Shown: positions 16,871 through 26,600 of the stretch, piece by piece
Layout of the letters: the number at the start of each line of letters is the position of its first letter
Position numbering within the stretch: the first letter of the stretch is position 1
Program-made: the position numbers and the translations under genes
Origin: an uncultured Helicobacter sp.
Lineage (GTDB): Bacteria > Campylobacterota > Campylobacteria > Campylobacterales > Helicobacteraceae
Reading direction: 5' to 3'
Length of the DNA stretch: 36,700 nucleotides
Assembly (NCBI GenBank): GCA_947177485.1
Contig: CAMWUR010000018.1
Location: 1-36,700, forward strand
The notes under the pieces: model-generated
Databases searched by the model: none
Told to the model about the DNA's origin: nothing
What the model saw: the letters and a program-made list of their open reading frames with translations, nothing else

Positions 16871-18744
16871 TAGTTTCAATGCAGCTCACAGCCATCAAAC
16901 AAAAAAGCATAGGCGAGCTCGCAATCCTTTGCGAGCAGATTCGCAACAGAATCTTACATGTCGTCTCGCAAAATGGCGGGCATTTGAGTTCAACACTCGG
17001 CGCAACAGAGCTCATTGTCGCGATGCACTATGTCTTTGACTGCCCGAGCGACCCTTTTATCTTTGATGTCTCGCACCAAGCCTACGCGCACAAGCTACTC
17101 ACAGACCGCTGGGAGAGCTTTGAAACCTTGCGGCAATATCAAGGCATTAGCGGCTACACCAATCCCAAAGAAAGCCCTTATGATTATTTTGTGGCAGGGC
17201 ATAGCTCGACCTCACTCTCGCTTGGTGTTGGAGCTGCCAAAGCCATTGCGCTGCGCGAAGAAGACAGAATCCCCGTTGTGCTCATTGGAGATGGTTCTTT
17301 GTCTTCAGGTTTATGCTACGAAGCACTCAACGAGCTCGGCGACCGCAAATATCCGCTCGTGATTCTACTCAACGACAATGAAATGAGCATCGCTCACCCC
17401 ATCGGCGCGATTAGCCGCTATCTCTCGCAAGCCATTGCGGGCGAGTTTTTTCAATCGCTCAAATCACGTGCAGAATCTATATTGCGCAAGCTGCCCGATG
17501 GGGCAACCTATATGGCAAAACGTTTTGAAGAATCGCTCAAACTCATCACGCCCGGGCTGCTGTTCGAGGAACTCGGGCTCGAATATATCGGACCTATCGA
17601 TGGGCACAATCTGCATGCAATCATAGACGCGCTCACGCTCGCCAAAAATATGCAAAAACCTATCGTCATTCACGCCCAAACACTCAAAGGCAAGGGCTAC
17701 AAAATCGCCGAGGGACATCAAGAATCATGGCATAGCGTCAGCTCATTTGATTTGCACAATGGGCAAACAAAGACAAAGAGCATCACGAAGTCACCGACAA
17801 GCGTTTTTTCACAAACATTGCTTTCCCTTGCACATGACGATTCCCGCTTGGTTGGAATCACTGCCGCAATGCCGAGTGGCACAGGGCTAGACGCGCTCAT
17901 TGCAGCCTATCCCGACCGCTTTTGGGACATCGCCATCGCCGAAGCGCATGGCGTTACCTCAATGGCAGCCTGTGCTAAAGAAGGCTTGCGCCCATTTGTA
18001 GCAATCTATTCCACTTTCTTGCAGCGCGGATTCGACCAGCTCGTGCATGATGTCGGAATCTTGAGCTTGCCCGTGCGCTTTATGCTCGACCGAGCAGGGA
18101 TTGTCGGAGAAGATGGCGAAACACATCAGGGCTTGTTTGATGTCGGCTATCTGCGGCTCATTCCCAATTTCACGCTTTGCGCGCCGTTTTGCAACGCAAT
18201 GCTCGCCGCAATGGTGCGCTTCGCGCAAACTTTTGATAGCGGACCACTTGCTGTGCGCTATCCACGCAAGAGTTTTATCCTCGATGATTCCACATTACCT
18301 TTTAGCGAGATTGAAACAGGAAAAGGCGAGATTCTCATTGCTGGGCAAGCCCGTGTGGCGCTTGTTTGCTATGGCAATGGTGTAGGCAGAGGATACCAGC
18401 TTGTACAGGCATTGCGCGAGAAAGAGTTGCCGATTCCAACACTTGTTGATTTGCGCTTTGCTAAACCGCTTGATTCTGCCCTACTCTACTCTCTTGCGCA
18501 AACTCATGACACATGGTGTGTTTTGAGCGACAATGTCATTCCTTGCGGCATTGCCAGCGCGCTTGGCGAATGGCAAAATGAACATGGCACGCATGTACGT
18601 ATCGTTTCATTCGAAATTCCCGATTTGTTTGTGCCACATGGCAAAGTCGAGCATATCGAACAAATGTTACAAATCGATACAGAATCGCTGTTACATCGCT
18701 ACATCGCAATGCTAAGACAACAAAAGGATCATGATGAATCCTAA
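16867..18744 (+). CDS. dxs: 1-deoxy-D-xylulose-5-phosphate synthase
   Basis: Dxs condenses pyruvate and glyceraldehyde 3-phosphate with thiamine diphosphate, the first step of the MEP isoprenoid pathway. The 625-residue protein has NGGHLSSTLGATELIVAMH near the N terminus, the ThDP motif GDGSLSSGLCYEALNELG with NDNEMSI (about 140-170), and DRAGIVGEDGETHQGLFD (about 407-424) in the pyrimidine-binding domain. The GTG start at 16867 overlaps the fliH stop as GTGA. ATG 16879 is a possible shorter start. The placement after fliH matches my memory of H. pylori and C. jejuni. Confidence 0.95.
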   Translation: MIVSMQLTAIKQKSIGELAILCEQIRNRILHVVSQNGGHLSSTLGATELIVAMHYVFDCPSDPFIFDVSHQAYAHKLLTDRWESFETLRQYQGISGYTNPKESPYDYFVAGHSSTSLSLGVGAAKAIALREEDRIPVVLIGDGSLSSGLCYEALNELGDRKYPLVILLNDNEMSIAHPIGAISRYLSQAIAGEFFQSLKSRAESILRKLPDGATYMAKRFEESLKLITPGLLFEELGLEYIGPIDGHNLHAIIDALTLAKNMQKPIVIHAQTLKGKGYKIAEGHQESWHSVSSFDLHNGQTKTKSITKSPTSVFSQTLLSLAHDDSRLVGITAAMPSGTGLDALIAAYPDRFWDIAIAEAHGVTSMAACAKEGLRPFVAIYSTFLQRGFDQLVHDVGILSLPVRFMLDRAGIVGEDGETHQGLFDVGYLRLIPNFTLCAPFCNAMLAAMVRFAQTFDSGPLAVRYPRKSFILDDSTLPFSEIETGKGEILIAGQARVALVCYGNGVGRGYQLVQALREKELPIPTLVDLRFAKPLDSALLYSLAQTHDTWCVLSDNVIPCGIASALGEWQNEHGTHVRIVSFEIPDLFVPHGKVEHIEQMLQIDTESLLHRYIAMLRQQKDHDES

Positions 18745-19231
18745 GCTTGTAACCGCCCTTTTTCAGGCGCTCACTATTTTCTATCTCTTCATGCTAGGCT
18801 TTGCATGTGGTGTGATTCTTTCGCTAGGTGCGCTTAGTGCTCCTGTGATTTTTCGCGATGCGCCCATCATCTCACAAGGCGCAATCGATGCTTTCCAAGC
18901 AGGGCAGATTATGACCGAAATCTTTGTCCGCGCAAGCTATGTACTGCTTTTTGTTGCAATCCTCATCGCAATCTATGAGATTCTTAGCGCCACAATCCAT
19001 TCACAAAAACGTTTCTTGATTTTTGGTGCAATCGCCATTGCTGCAATTTTGCTGTTTGTGCTCTATTATCTACCTGCAATAGTAGAAATTCAAAAACAAG
19101 GCGAAGAGTTTCTTGCAAACAGCAATTTCCATACGTTACACCAACAATCTGTATGGGTATTCTATATTGCATTCTATGCGCTTATCGCGCTTTTTGCTAG
19201 TCGGCTGCTACTCTTGTTGCGTCATGAATAA
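18734..19231 (+). CDS. DUF4149-like integral membrane protein
   Basis: This protein of about 165 residues has four hydrophobic segments (about 10-32, 65-85, 95-115 and 140-160). It has a short conserved-looking loop, LGALSAPVIFRD, after the first helix, and a periplasmic region around VEIQKQGEEFL, as in DUF4149 membrane proteins. Function is unknown. Two adjacent ATGs occur at 18731 and 18734; AAGGA at 18723-18727 fits 18734 better. It overlaps the dxs end and probably closes the hisC-dxs transcription unit. Confidence 0.75.
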   Translation: MNPKLVTALFQALTIFYLFMLGFACGVILSLGALSAPVIFRDAPIISQGAIDAFQAGQIMTEIFVRASYVLLFVAILIAIYEILSATIHSQKRFLIFGAIAIAAILLFVLYYLPAIVEIQKQGEEFLANSNFHTLHQQSVWVFYIAFYALIALFASRLLLLLRHE

Positions 19232-19288
19232 CATGCAGCTTGTTTTATTTTGTGCGTTATAGTACGTACTTTTATGAAAGAGGACAAA

Positions 19289-20578
19289 ATGACACGACAC
19301 ATTATTATGGCTTTTATGGTTTTCTGCTGGGTAGGGTTTGCCAATGCAGAAACCAATGCGACAAAAGACAAGGCGGCAAGCACTGGGCGGCTCGAAGCTT
19401 ACAACAAATTGCGCAATGTCATGCGCATGATTGAAGAGCGCTATGTCGATGAGATTTCATTCAACGAGATTGTCAACAAAGCCATTGACGGCATGTTGAG
19501 CAACCTAGACGCGCATTCTGCCTACCTAGACGCACGCAAATTTGACGAACTCAAGGTACAAACAAGCGGCGAATTTGGTGGCGTTGGAATCACGATTGGA
19601 CTCAAAGAGGGTGCGCTGACCATTATCTCGCCCATAGATGGTACTCCGGGCGAAAAAGCAGGACTGAAAAGCGGTGATATTATCCTCAAAATCAACGACA
19701 AGAGTACACTCAATATGGCAATCGATGATGCCGTCGACCTCATGCGCGGCGAGCCGGGCAGCAAGGTGCAGCTTGCGATTGTGCGCAAAAATGAGCCCAA
19801 GCCCATCGTCTTTGACATCGTGCGCGACATCATCAAAGTCGAGGCAGTCAAAGCAAAGCGCATTGCGGGTACCGACATTCTCTATATCCGCGTGAGCTCA
19901 TTTAGCCGCAATGTGAGCCAACACATCAAAGACGAACTCAAAAAAGCAAAATGGCTCAAGGGCATTATCCTCGATTTGCGCAGCAACCCGGGCGGATTGC
20001 TCAATCAAGCTGTTGAGGTCTCGGATCTTTTCTTAAAAGAGGGCATTATCGTCTCACAAAAAGGGCGCGAAGAAAGCGAGAATATCGAGTTTAAGGCTTC
20101 AGCAAATAGTGCCTATGAATCCGTGCCTATGGTGGTGCTCATCAATGGCGGGAGCGCAAGCGCAAGCGAGATTGTCGCAGGGGCGCTTCAAGACCACAAA
20201 CGCGCTGTGATTGTCGGCGAAAAAAGCTTTGGTAAAGGCAGCGTGCAAGTTGTGCTACCACTTGATAAAAACGAGGGCTTGCGTCTCACGATTGCGCGCT
20301 ATTATCTCCCAAGCGGACGCACGATTCAAGCGCTTGGAATCACGCCCGATTTGCTGATTTATCCCGGTGCCGCCCCACGTGAAGAAAATAGCTTTAGTAT
20401 CAAAGAATCTGACCTCAAGCAACATCTCGAAGGTGAGCTCGAAAAAATCGATACATCGTCCAAAAAAGAAAGCAACAAGAATGACATCACAAACACCATG
20501 CTTTGGGACGATATTCAGCTCAAAAGTGCGGTTGATGTGCTAAAATCTTGGGCTGTGATTAAGCCCGATTCCCAATAA
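19289..20578 (+). CDS. ctpA: Periplasmic C-terminal processing protease (S41 family)
   Basis: This 429-residue exported serine protease has a signal peptide (MTRHIIMAFMVFCWVGFANA), an N-terminal helical region (MRMIEERYVDEISFNEIV), and a PDZ domain (EFGGVGITIGLKEGALTIIS to VQLAIVRKNE). The catalytic domain carries the Ser motif GGSASASEIVAGALQ and the Lys motif GEKSFGKGSVQ. ATG 19289 follows GAAAGAGGA. A longer opening to TTG 19250 would place extra residues before the signal peptide. It heads a run of ten genes, and purC follows after nine bases. Confidence 0.93.
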   Translation: MTRHIIMAFMVFCWVGFANAETNATKDKAASTGRLEAYNKLRNVMRMIEERYVDEISFNEIVNKAIDGMLSNLDAHSAYLDARKFDELKVQTSGEFGGVGITIGLKEGALTIISPIDGTPGEKAGLKSGDIILKINDKSTLNMAIDDAVDLMRGEPGSKVQLAIVRKNEPKPIVFDIVRDIIKVEAVKAKRIAGTDILYIRVSSFSRNVSQHIKDELKKAKWLKGIILDLRSNPGGLLNQAVEVSDLFLKEGIIVSQKGREESENIEFKASANSAYESVPMVVLINGGSASASEIVAGALQDHKRAVIVGEKSFGKGSVQVVLPLDKNEGLRLTIARYYLPSGRTIQALGITPDLLIYPGAAPREENSFSIKESDLKQHLEGELEKIDTSSKKESNKNDITNTMLWDDIQLKSAVDVLKSWAVIKPDSQ

Positions 20579-20587
20579 GGAGAGAGA

Positions 20588-21286
20588 ATGGAGCTCCTCT
20601 ACGAAGGCAAAGGGAAAAGGCTATTTGCAACAAACAATCCTGATGAAGTCATCGCATTTTTCAAAGACGATTTGACAGCATTCAATGCTCAAAAAAAGAG
20701 TAGCGAAGAAGGCAAGGGCAAACTCAATTGCGCGATTACAACATTGCTCTTTGAATTGCTACAATCACACGGAATCGCCACACATTTTGTGCGCAAACAT
20801 AGTGAAAATGAAATTGTCTGCAAACGTGTGCAGATTATCCCCATCGAAGTTGTCGTGCGCAATGTCGCCACAGGCTCGCTCACCAAACGGCTTGGCGTAC
20901 GTGAAGGGACAATTCTCAACGAACTTGTCGAGTTTTACTACAAAAACGACTCGCTAGGCGACCCGCTCATCAACGATGAGCATGCGCTACTGCTTGGCTG
21001 CGTGCCGCATACGAATCTGCTCGAACAATTACGCAAAGAGGCACGTGCCGTGAATGCAATCCTCACTCCATTTTTTGCCAAGCGGAATCTGCGCCTGATT
21101 GATTTCAAGCTCGAGTTTGGACTTGATTCAGGCAACGCGCTCCTGCTTGCTGATGAAATCACGCCCGACAGCTGCCGCTTTTGGGACGCAACAAGCAATG
21201 AAAAGCTTGACAAAGACCGATTCCGAGAGGATTTGGGCAATGTCAAAATGGCTTATGAAGAGGTGCTTTCACGCATACTTTCTTAG
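20588..21286 (+). CDS. purC: Phosphoribosylaminoimidazole-succinocarboxamide synthase
   Basis: This SAICAR synthetase joins CAIR and aspartate with ATP in purine synthesis. The 232-residue protein has the family start [13 protein letters not shown], the motif [28 protein letters not shown], and the late motif [11 protein letters not shown] followed by [14 protein letters not shown]. Its length is typical of the short bacterial form. A good AAGGAGAGAG site precedes the ATG. Confidence 0.96.
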   Translation: MELLYEGKGKRLFATNNPDEVIAFFKDDLTAFNAQKKSSEEGKGKLNCAITTLLFELLQSHGIATHFVRKHSENEIVCKRVQIIPIEVVVRNVATGSLTKRLGVREGTILNELVEFYYKNDSLGDPLINDEHALLLGCVPHTNLLEQLRKEARAVNAILTPFFAKRNLRLIDFKLEFGLDSGNALLLADEITPDSCRFWDATSNEKLDKDRFREDLGNVKMAYEEVLSRILS

Positions 21287-21295
21287 GAGACGACT

Positions 21296-21532
21296 ATGCA
21301 AGCAAAAGTCTGCATTACCTTTAAAGACGGAGTTTTGGATTCAGAGGGCAAAACGATTCTAAACGCATTGCACACGCTTGCATTTGATTCGATTCGCAAT
21401 GTACGTGCGGGCAGGCTTTTTGTGCTCGATATTGACGCGCCAGACAAGCAGAGCGCACATGAGGTGGCACAAAAGGCATGCGAGGTTCTGCTTGCTAATC
21501 ATATCATCGAAGATTATGAGATTGAACTATGA
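21296..21532 (+). CDS. purS: Phosphoribosylformylglycinamidine synthase, PurS subunit
   Basis: PurS is the small subunit of the three-part FGAM synthetase, bridging PurQ and PurL. The 78-residue protein shows VCITFKDGVLDSEGKTILNALH, then FDSIRNVRAGRLFVLDI, the usual pattern. It overlaps purQ by four bases (ATGA). purL is not in the window. Confidence 0.93.
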   Translation: MQAKVCITFKDGVLDSEGKTILNALHTLAFDSIRNVRAGRLFVLDIDAPDKQSAHEVAQKACEVLLANHIIEDYEIEL

Positions 21533-22176
21533 ATGTCGCTATCATACGCTTTTTGGGAACAAATTGCGAATGGGATATGCACCATGCCTACACGATGCTC
21601 GGCGCGCGAACGCATTTTGTTTGGTTTGCTGATTCTACCCTGCCAAAAAACACTGACCTAGTCGTTTTGCCCGGGGGCTTTAGCTATGGCGATTATCTGC
21701 GATGCGGAGCAATCGCACGTTTTGCGCCCATTATGAACGCTGTGGCAGAGTTTGCCAAAAAGGGTGGCAGAGTGCTAGGAATCTGCAATGGATTCCAGAT
21801 TCTGCTTGAAAGCGGCTTGTTAGAAGGCGCGCTTATGCGCAACCACAGCGGGCGCTTTGTGTCCAAAATAGCAACACTTTGCGTGCAAAGCAACGACAAT
21901 GCTTTCTTGCGAGATTTGCCAAAAGGCGCTCATTTGCGCATTCCGATTGCACATGCCGATGGCTGCTATTACACGCCCAATGTGCAATCATTGCGCGAGC
22001 ATGACCAGATTCTTTTGTGCTACGAGGACAACCCAAACGGCTCAATGCACAACATTGCAGGAATCTGCAATAAAGAAAAAAATATCTTTGGGCTCATGCC
22101 TCACCCCGAGCGCGCTATGGAATCCTTGCTTGGCAGCACCGATGGTGTAGCACTCCTAAGGAATCTTCTTTGCTAA
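21529..22176 (+). CDS. purQ: Phosphoribosylformylglycinamidine synthase, PurQ glutaminase subunit
   Basis: This class I glutamine amidotransferase supplies ammonia to PurL. The 215-residue protein has the catalytic triad: Cys86 in GICNGFQ and His192 and Glu194 in MPHPERA. It also has VLPGGFSYGDYLRCGAIA. Its end overlaps the next gene. Confidence 0.95.
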   Translation: MNVAIIRFLGTNCEWDMHHAYTMLGARTHFVWFADSTLPKNTDLVVLPGGFSYGDYLRCGAIARFAPIMNAVAEFAKKGGRVLGICNGFQILLESGLLEGALMRNHSGRFVSKIATLCVQSNDNAFLRDLPKGAHLRIPIAHADGCYYTPNVQSLREHDQILLCYEDNPNGSMHNIAGICNKEKNIFGLMPHPERAMESLLGSTDGVALLRNLLC

Positions 22177-23432
22177 AAGTTGTTTTCCTTTTCTTGTGTC
22201 TCTTTGCTCCTATTCTTGCACTCACGCAAGCTGAACAGATTCAAAAAGCACGTGAAGAAATCTTCCAAAGCATCGAAAATGAAAGTGGCTTAGAACTCGA
22301 AGAGATCAATCCAAGCGATTCCACATTTGGCGTTGTTCCGCCGCCACCCACACAAACGATTGAAGAATTACCCACGCCCAATCTCGCAAATCCATCTGAA
22401 TTGCCCGAACAATCGAACGTGACGGAACAAAGCAGCGCGCGTAGCCTTTATCTTTCGCACCTCAACCCGCTTTCGCGTTCACTCTATGTCGGCGAAGTCG
22501 TGCCGTTGCAATACAAACTCGTGGTTTTTGGCGAGCTACAAGGTTCGATTGAAACAACTTTTGTTGGCGACAATAGCGTTATCATTCTCAATGACGATTC
22601 GCCATGGCGCCAAAATAGTGATGGCACTTTCAATAATACATTCTATGCACAAATCAAAAGCGCGAATTTCACGATTCCCAAACTCAAAGTCGCTATCGAA
22701 GTACAAGGAGGCGAGCTTTCGCAAGAAATCAGTGCCACTAGCGGGCAGGCAATCACACTTAGCGGCAACCCAATGTTTAGCCATGTCATTGCATCCGATT
22801 TCTCACTTGATGATTACAAAATCACGAGCTACGACACGCAAAACAATCTCGCCGTGTTTGCCATTAGCACAGGAATCTCCAATATCCAAGACCTGCGCAT
22901 CGGTCATTACCCTCGCCAAAATTACGAAAGCGGCGTGATGAGTCCAGAAAAATCCTCCATTATTTATTATGTCATTATCCCCAAAGAAGTCGAACCCATA
23001 ACGTTTGATTATTTCAGCACACAAGATTTCCAGTTTCACCGCATCTCTGTTTCCAATGTACCTATCGATGACCGCGTCAGCACCCAAAGCGACCTCAAAC
23101 CCAAACGCACAATTAGCCTGTTTCAAATCAGTGTTGGCAGTGGCGCGATTTTGTTCCTGCTCATCGCCTTTGCTATCACGCGCTCATGGCTGTGTCTGTG
23201 TGGTATCGCGCTTGTGATTGCCTATTTTATTGTTGATATATTCATTACCGACACGGCACGATTATTGCCCAATGCCGAAGTGAAAATCCTGCCGACTTTT
23301 AATTCCACGGTGATTATTCGTCAAGAATCCCCGCTGTCTGTCGAGATTCTCGATAAACGTAATGGATTTTATAAAATCGTAACCAATGACGGACGCATTG
23401 GCTGGGTAAGGAGAGAAGAAGTTGAACACTAG
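22170..23432 (+). CDS. Membrane-anchored periplasmic protein with C-terminal SH3-like domain
   Basis: This 420-residue protein has a signal peptide (LKVVFLFLCLFAPILALTQA), a Pro/Glu-rich linker (about 50-90) and a large beta-rich periplasmic region (LNPLSRSLYVGEVVPLQYKL onward). Two hydrophobic segments follow (about 315-355), then a bacterial SH3-like domain at the C terminus (LPTFNSTVIIRQESPLSVEI to GRIGWVRREEVE). The TTG start at 22170 follows AAGGA at seven bases and overlaps purQ. Its position between purQ and plsC matches the Cj0515 locus as I recall it. Function is unknown; cell-envelope or peptidoglycan binding is a guess from the SH3 domain. Confidence 0.78.
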   Translation: MLKVVFLFLCLFAPILALTQAEQIQKAREEIFQSIENESGLELEEINPSDSTFGVVPPPPTQTIEELPTPNLANPSELPEQSNVTEQSSARSLYLSHLNPLSRSLYVGEVVPLQYKLVVFGELQGSIETTFVGDNSVIILNDDSPWRQNSDGTFNNTFYAQIKSANFTIPKLKVAIEVQGGELSQEISATSGQAITLSGNPMFSHVIASDFSLDDYKITSYDTQNNLAVFAISTGISNIQDLRIGHYPRQNYESGVMSPEKSSIIYYVIIPKEVEPITFDYFSTQDFQFHRISVSNVPIDDRVSTQSDLKPKRTISLFQISVGSGAILFLLIAFAITRSWLCLCGIALVIAYFIVDIFITDTARLLPNAEVKILPTFNSTVIIRQESPLSVEILDKRNGFYKIVTNDGRIGWVRREEVEH

Positions 23433-24165
23433 AAAGCTAAAGGGTATTTTATCCTACATCTACACATTCACTGTTGTGCCGTTTATTATCGCACTGATGT
23501 ATCTGATTCCAAAACAACAAAGACGTTTTCGCCGTTGGTGTGGAACGTGGTTTATGACACTTTTTCGTATCAAAGTGCGTGTGGAAGGCGAGTTTGACAC
23601 AAGCGCACAAGCCATTATTCTCAATCATCAGAGTTATCTTGATGTGATATTCCTTGAGGCATTCTATCCTGGCGATTTGTGTTGGGTTGCCAAAAAAGAG
23701 CTTGGCGACCTCTTTTTCTATGGGCATGCACTCAAAGCGCCCAAGATGATTCTGCTTGACCGCAAAGACAAACGTTCGCTCGTCATGCTGTTTAAGCTCG
23801 CAAAAGAACGGCTAGAAGAGAATCGAATCCTTGCCATCTTCCCCGAAGGCACGCGGAGTGCAGGCAAAGAAGAATTTTTGCCATTCAAAAGTGGTGCAAA
23901 ACTCTTGGTTGAGAAACACCATTTGCGCTATCAGCCCATCGTTGTCGTGCATACACGGCGATTTTTCGACATCGGCAAGCTGCTTGTTGGTGGTGGCGAA
24001 TCTCTCTTTGTGCCACTACCTGCACGCGATTTTACCCCCAAAGAAAAAGGAACAAAATCCACAGACACAGATTCACAAAGCAATGGAGAATCCACCGATT
24101 GGTTCACGGCTTTGCGCGAAGAAATGCACGCATGCTACATGCAGCATTACCAACCACAAGAATAA
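23422..24165 (+). CDS. plsC: 1-acyl-sn-glycerol-3-phosphate acyltransferase
   Basis: PlsC makes phosphatidic acid from lysophosphatidic acid at the inner membrane. The 247-residue protein has an N-terminal membrane segment (about 10-30), the catalytic HX4D motif NHQSYLDV (His69, Asp74) and the substrate-binding FPEGTRS motif (about 140-146). The TTG start follows AAGGAGAG and overlaps the preceding gene by 11 bases. The C terminus has a Ser/Thr/Asp-rich tail (about 208-225) beyond the usual domain. Confidence 0.9.
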   Translation: MNTRKLKGILSYIYTFTVVPFIIALMYLIPKQQRRFRRWCGTWFMTLFRIKVRVEGEFDTSAQAIILNHQSYLDVIFLEAFYPGDLCWVAKKELGDLFFYGHALKAPKMILLDRKDKRSLVMLFKLAKERLEENRILAIFPEGTRSAGKEEFLPFKSGAKLLVEKHHLRYQPIVVVHTRRFFDIGKLLVGGGESLFVPLPARDFTPKEKGTKSTDTDSQSNGESTDWFTALREEMHACYMQHYQPQE

Positions 24166-24174
24166 AGGAAAAAT

Positions 24175-25389
24175 ATGGAAGACATCATCAAACATTATCC
24201 CGAAGCTCTGGGCTACCACCAAGGAGGCAAGATTCAAATCATGCCCCGCCGTGGGCTTGAAAATGAGCGAGACCTTTCGCTTGCCTACACACCCGGCGTG
24301 GCGATTCCTGTCGAGACAATCCGCAAAAACCCGCTCGCAGCTTTTGACTACACCTCAAAAGGACATCTCGTCGCTGTGATTAGCAACGGCACGGCATGCC
24401 TTGGACTTGGCAATGTTGGTGCGCTCGCGTGCAAGCCCGTCATGGAAGGCAAGGCAGTGCTATTCAAAAAATTTGCAAATATCGATGCGTTCGATATTGA
24501 AGTGAACGAGAAAGACCCCGATAAATTTGTCGAGATTGTCAAAGCCATTGCACCCACTTTTGGTGGAATCAACCTCGAAGACATCGCATCTCCTGCATGC
24601 TTTCATATCGAAGAGCGCCTCATCAAAGAGCTCGATATTCCCGTGATGCATGACGACCAACATGGAACAGCAATCATCTCCGCTGCTGCACTCATCAACG
24701 CAGCCATGCTCACCCACAAAGAAATGCACAATTTACGTGTTGTTGTGATTGGCGCAGGCGCAGCAGCCATTTCATGCGCACGAATCTACAAGCAACTTGG
24801 CGTGGGCGAGATTCTCATGTTCGATTCGCGCGGGCTCGTGAACGACACGCGCACGGACCTCAACGACATCAAAAAAGAATTCATAAGCCACGAAAAATTT
24901 GCAACCTTCAAAGAAGCTCTCAAAGGCGCTGACGTCTTGCTCGGGCTTGCACGCGCCAATTTGATTCAGCCCGAAGACATTGCAGACATGAACAAAGACC
25001 CAATGGTGTTTGCAATGAGCAATCCTGTCCCAGAAATCATGCCCGAAGTCGCAAAAGCAGCACGAGCCGATGTCCTGATGGCAACAGGGCGCAGCGATTA
25101 TCCCAACCAAATCAACAATGTGCTTGGTTTTCCCTATATCTTCAAGGGCGCTTTGCGCGTGCGTGCCTCGTGTATCAACGAAGAAATGAAACTTGCTGCC
25201 GCGCATTCACTCGCCGAGCTCGCGCGATTCGATGTGCCACACGAGCTATCGGCAATGTTTGGCAAAGATTTGCACTTTGGCAGAGAATATCTCATTCCGT
25301 CTGCTTTTGACCCACGACTCAACGAATTTGTTTCAGGCGCAATCGCAAAAGCAGCAGTCGAAAGCAAAGTTTCGCGGCTCGAATTGTAA
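24175..25389 (+). CDS. NAD(P)-dependent malic enzyme
   Basis: This 404-residue enzyme oxidatively decarboxylates malate to pyruvate. It has the short prokaryotic form: [14 protein letters not shown] near the N terminus, [24 protein letters not shown], the metal-binding [12 protein letters not shown], and the dinucleotide-binding [12 protein letters not shown]. Length is typical of single-domain malic enzymes without a phosphotransacetylase extension. The stop overlaps the rsmH start (TAATG). NAD versus NADP preference cannot be told. Confidence 0.93.
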   Translation: MEDIIKHYPEALGYHQGGKIQIMPRRGLENERDLSLAYTPGVAIPVETIRKNPLAAFDYTSKGHLVAVISNGTACLGLGNVGALACKPVMEGKAVLFKKFANIDAFDIEVNEKDPDKFVEIVKAIAPTFGGINLEDIASPACFHIEERLIKELDIPVMHDDQHGTAIISAAALINAAMLTHKEMHNLRVVVIGAGAAAISCARIYKQLGVGEILMFDSRGLVNDTRTDLNDIKKEFISHEKFATFKEALKGADVLLGLARANLIQPEDIADMNKDPMVFAMSNPVPEIMPEVAKAARADVLMATGRSDYPNQINNVLGFPYIFKGALRVRASCINEEMKLAAAHSLAELARFDVPHELSAMFGKDLHFGREYLIPSAFDPRLNEFVSGAIAKAAVESKVSRLEL

Positions 25390-26291
25390 TGGCACATCTC
25401 CCCGTTTTGTGCAACGAAGTGTGCGCACTCTTTGCAGACCTGCAAGGCGTGATTATCGACTGCACATTGGGGTTTGGTGGGCATAGCGCGGCGATTCTTG
25501 CCCAAAATCCACATGTGCGAATCATTGGAATCGACCGCGATAGCGAGACAATCGAGCTCACATCAAAAAAGCTTGCGCATTTTGGCGAACGTTTTGTCGC
25601 GCATTGGGGCTGTTTTGGCAACATTGGCGCGCTTTTAGAATCCACGCATGTTGTGGGAATCCTTGCCGACTTGGGCGTCTCGAGCTATCATCTCGACACG
25701 TCTGCTCGCGGTTTTGGGTTTCGTTCTGAAACGCTCGATATGCGCATGGACCAAAAGCAGATTCTCAATGCAAAAGAGATTGTCAACCGCTACCCTAAAG
25801 ATTCTCTCGAACAAATTTTCAAGCGCGGCGATGTGCGTGAATACAAAAAGCTCGCCGCTTTGATTAGCGAACGGCGCAAGCAAAAGCCTTTTGAATCCGC
25901 GCGCGAACTTGCAGAGTTTATCGCACAACATTTGCACCACACCACATTACACCCCGCAACGCTCGCCTTTCAGGCGCTCCGAATCGAAGTCAATGACGAG
26001 CTCGGGCAGCTTGCACATTTACTTGCAAGCGCGCGCAACAAGACACAGATTCTTGCACTCATTTCGTTTCATTCACTCGAAGATTCGATGATTAAACAAA
26101 GCTTCAAAGATTTTGCAAAATCATGTATCTGCCCACCATTTGCGGCACGTTGCGAGTGTGGCAACAACCACGCGCTTGGCGAGATTCTGACCAAAAAGCC
26201 TATCACACCTAGTCCTGAAGAAGTCGCAAACAACGTGCGTTCAAGAAGCGCGAAATTACGTGCTTTTCGATTCTACAACAAGGAAAAGTAA
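25389..26291 (+). CDS. rsmH: 16S rRNA (cytosine(1402)-N(4))-methyltransferase
   Basis: RsmH (MraW) methylates C1402 of 16S rRNA with SAM. The 300-residue protein has HLPVLCNEV at the N terminus, the SAM loop DCTLGFGGHSAAIL (about 24-37), ILADLGVSSYHLDTSARGFGF, DMRMDQ, and SFHSLEDSMIKQSF near the C terminus. It overlaps the FtsL-like gene as TAATG, the standard mraW-ftsL arrangement. Confidence 0.96.
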   Translation: MAHLPVLCNEVCALFADLQGVIIDCTLGFGGHSAAILAQNPHVRIIGIDRDSETIELTSKKLAHFGERFVAHWGCFGNIGALLESTHVVGILADLGVSSYHLDTSARGFGFRSETLDMRMDQKQILNAKEIVNRYPKDSLEQIFKRGDVREYKKLAALISERRKQKPFESARELAEFIAQHLHHTTLHPATLAFQALRIEVNDELGQLAHLLASARNKTQILALISFHSLEDSMIKQSFKDFAKSCICPPFAARCECGNNHALGEILTKKPITPSPEEVANNVRSRSAKLRAFRFYNKEK

Positions 26292-26590
26292 TGGACGAGA
26301 AAATCGAAACGACATCCAAAGAAAAAGAACAATTGCTCAATGAATACGCCCGCTACCGCGAAGAGAGCACAAATCTTAACCTCAAAAACCTTTTAACAAT
26401 CTTTGGTGTCCTTTTTTTGGTGCTCGCACTTTTTGTGCCTAAAATCTATATCCGCAGCAATATCTATTATATTAGCCGCGATATTCTCCAGCTCCAAACA
26501 CAAGCAAACGCATTGCTTGAAGAGAATAAGCACTTAAAAAAACAGCTCGAGGACTTAAAATTTCGCTATTTGATTCTTGATTTTGAATAA
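26291..26590 (+). CDS. FtsL-like small membrane protein with coiled coil
   Basis: This 99-residue protein has a charged cytoplasmic N terminus, one transmembrane helix (about 34-52, LLTIFGVLFLVLALFVPKIY) and a periplasmic leucine-zipper coiled coil (about 62-92, DILQLQTQANALLEENKHLKKQ). This topology and the position directly after rsmH are those of the divisome protein FtsL, whose sequence is poorly conserved. The call rests on position and architecture. Confidence 0.7.
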   Translation: MDEKIETTSKEKEQLLNEYARYREESTNLNLKNLLTIFGVLFLVLALFVPKIYIRSNIYYISRDILQLQTQANALLEENKHLKKQLEDLKFRYLILDFE

Positions 26591-26600
26591 AAGGAATTTT

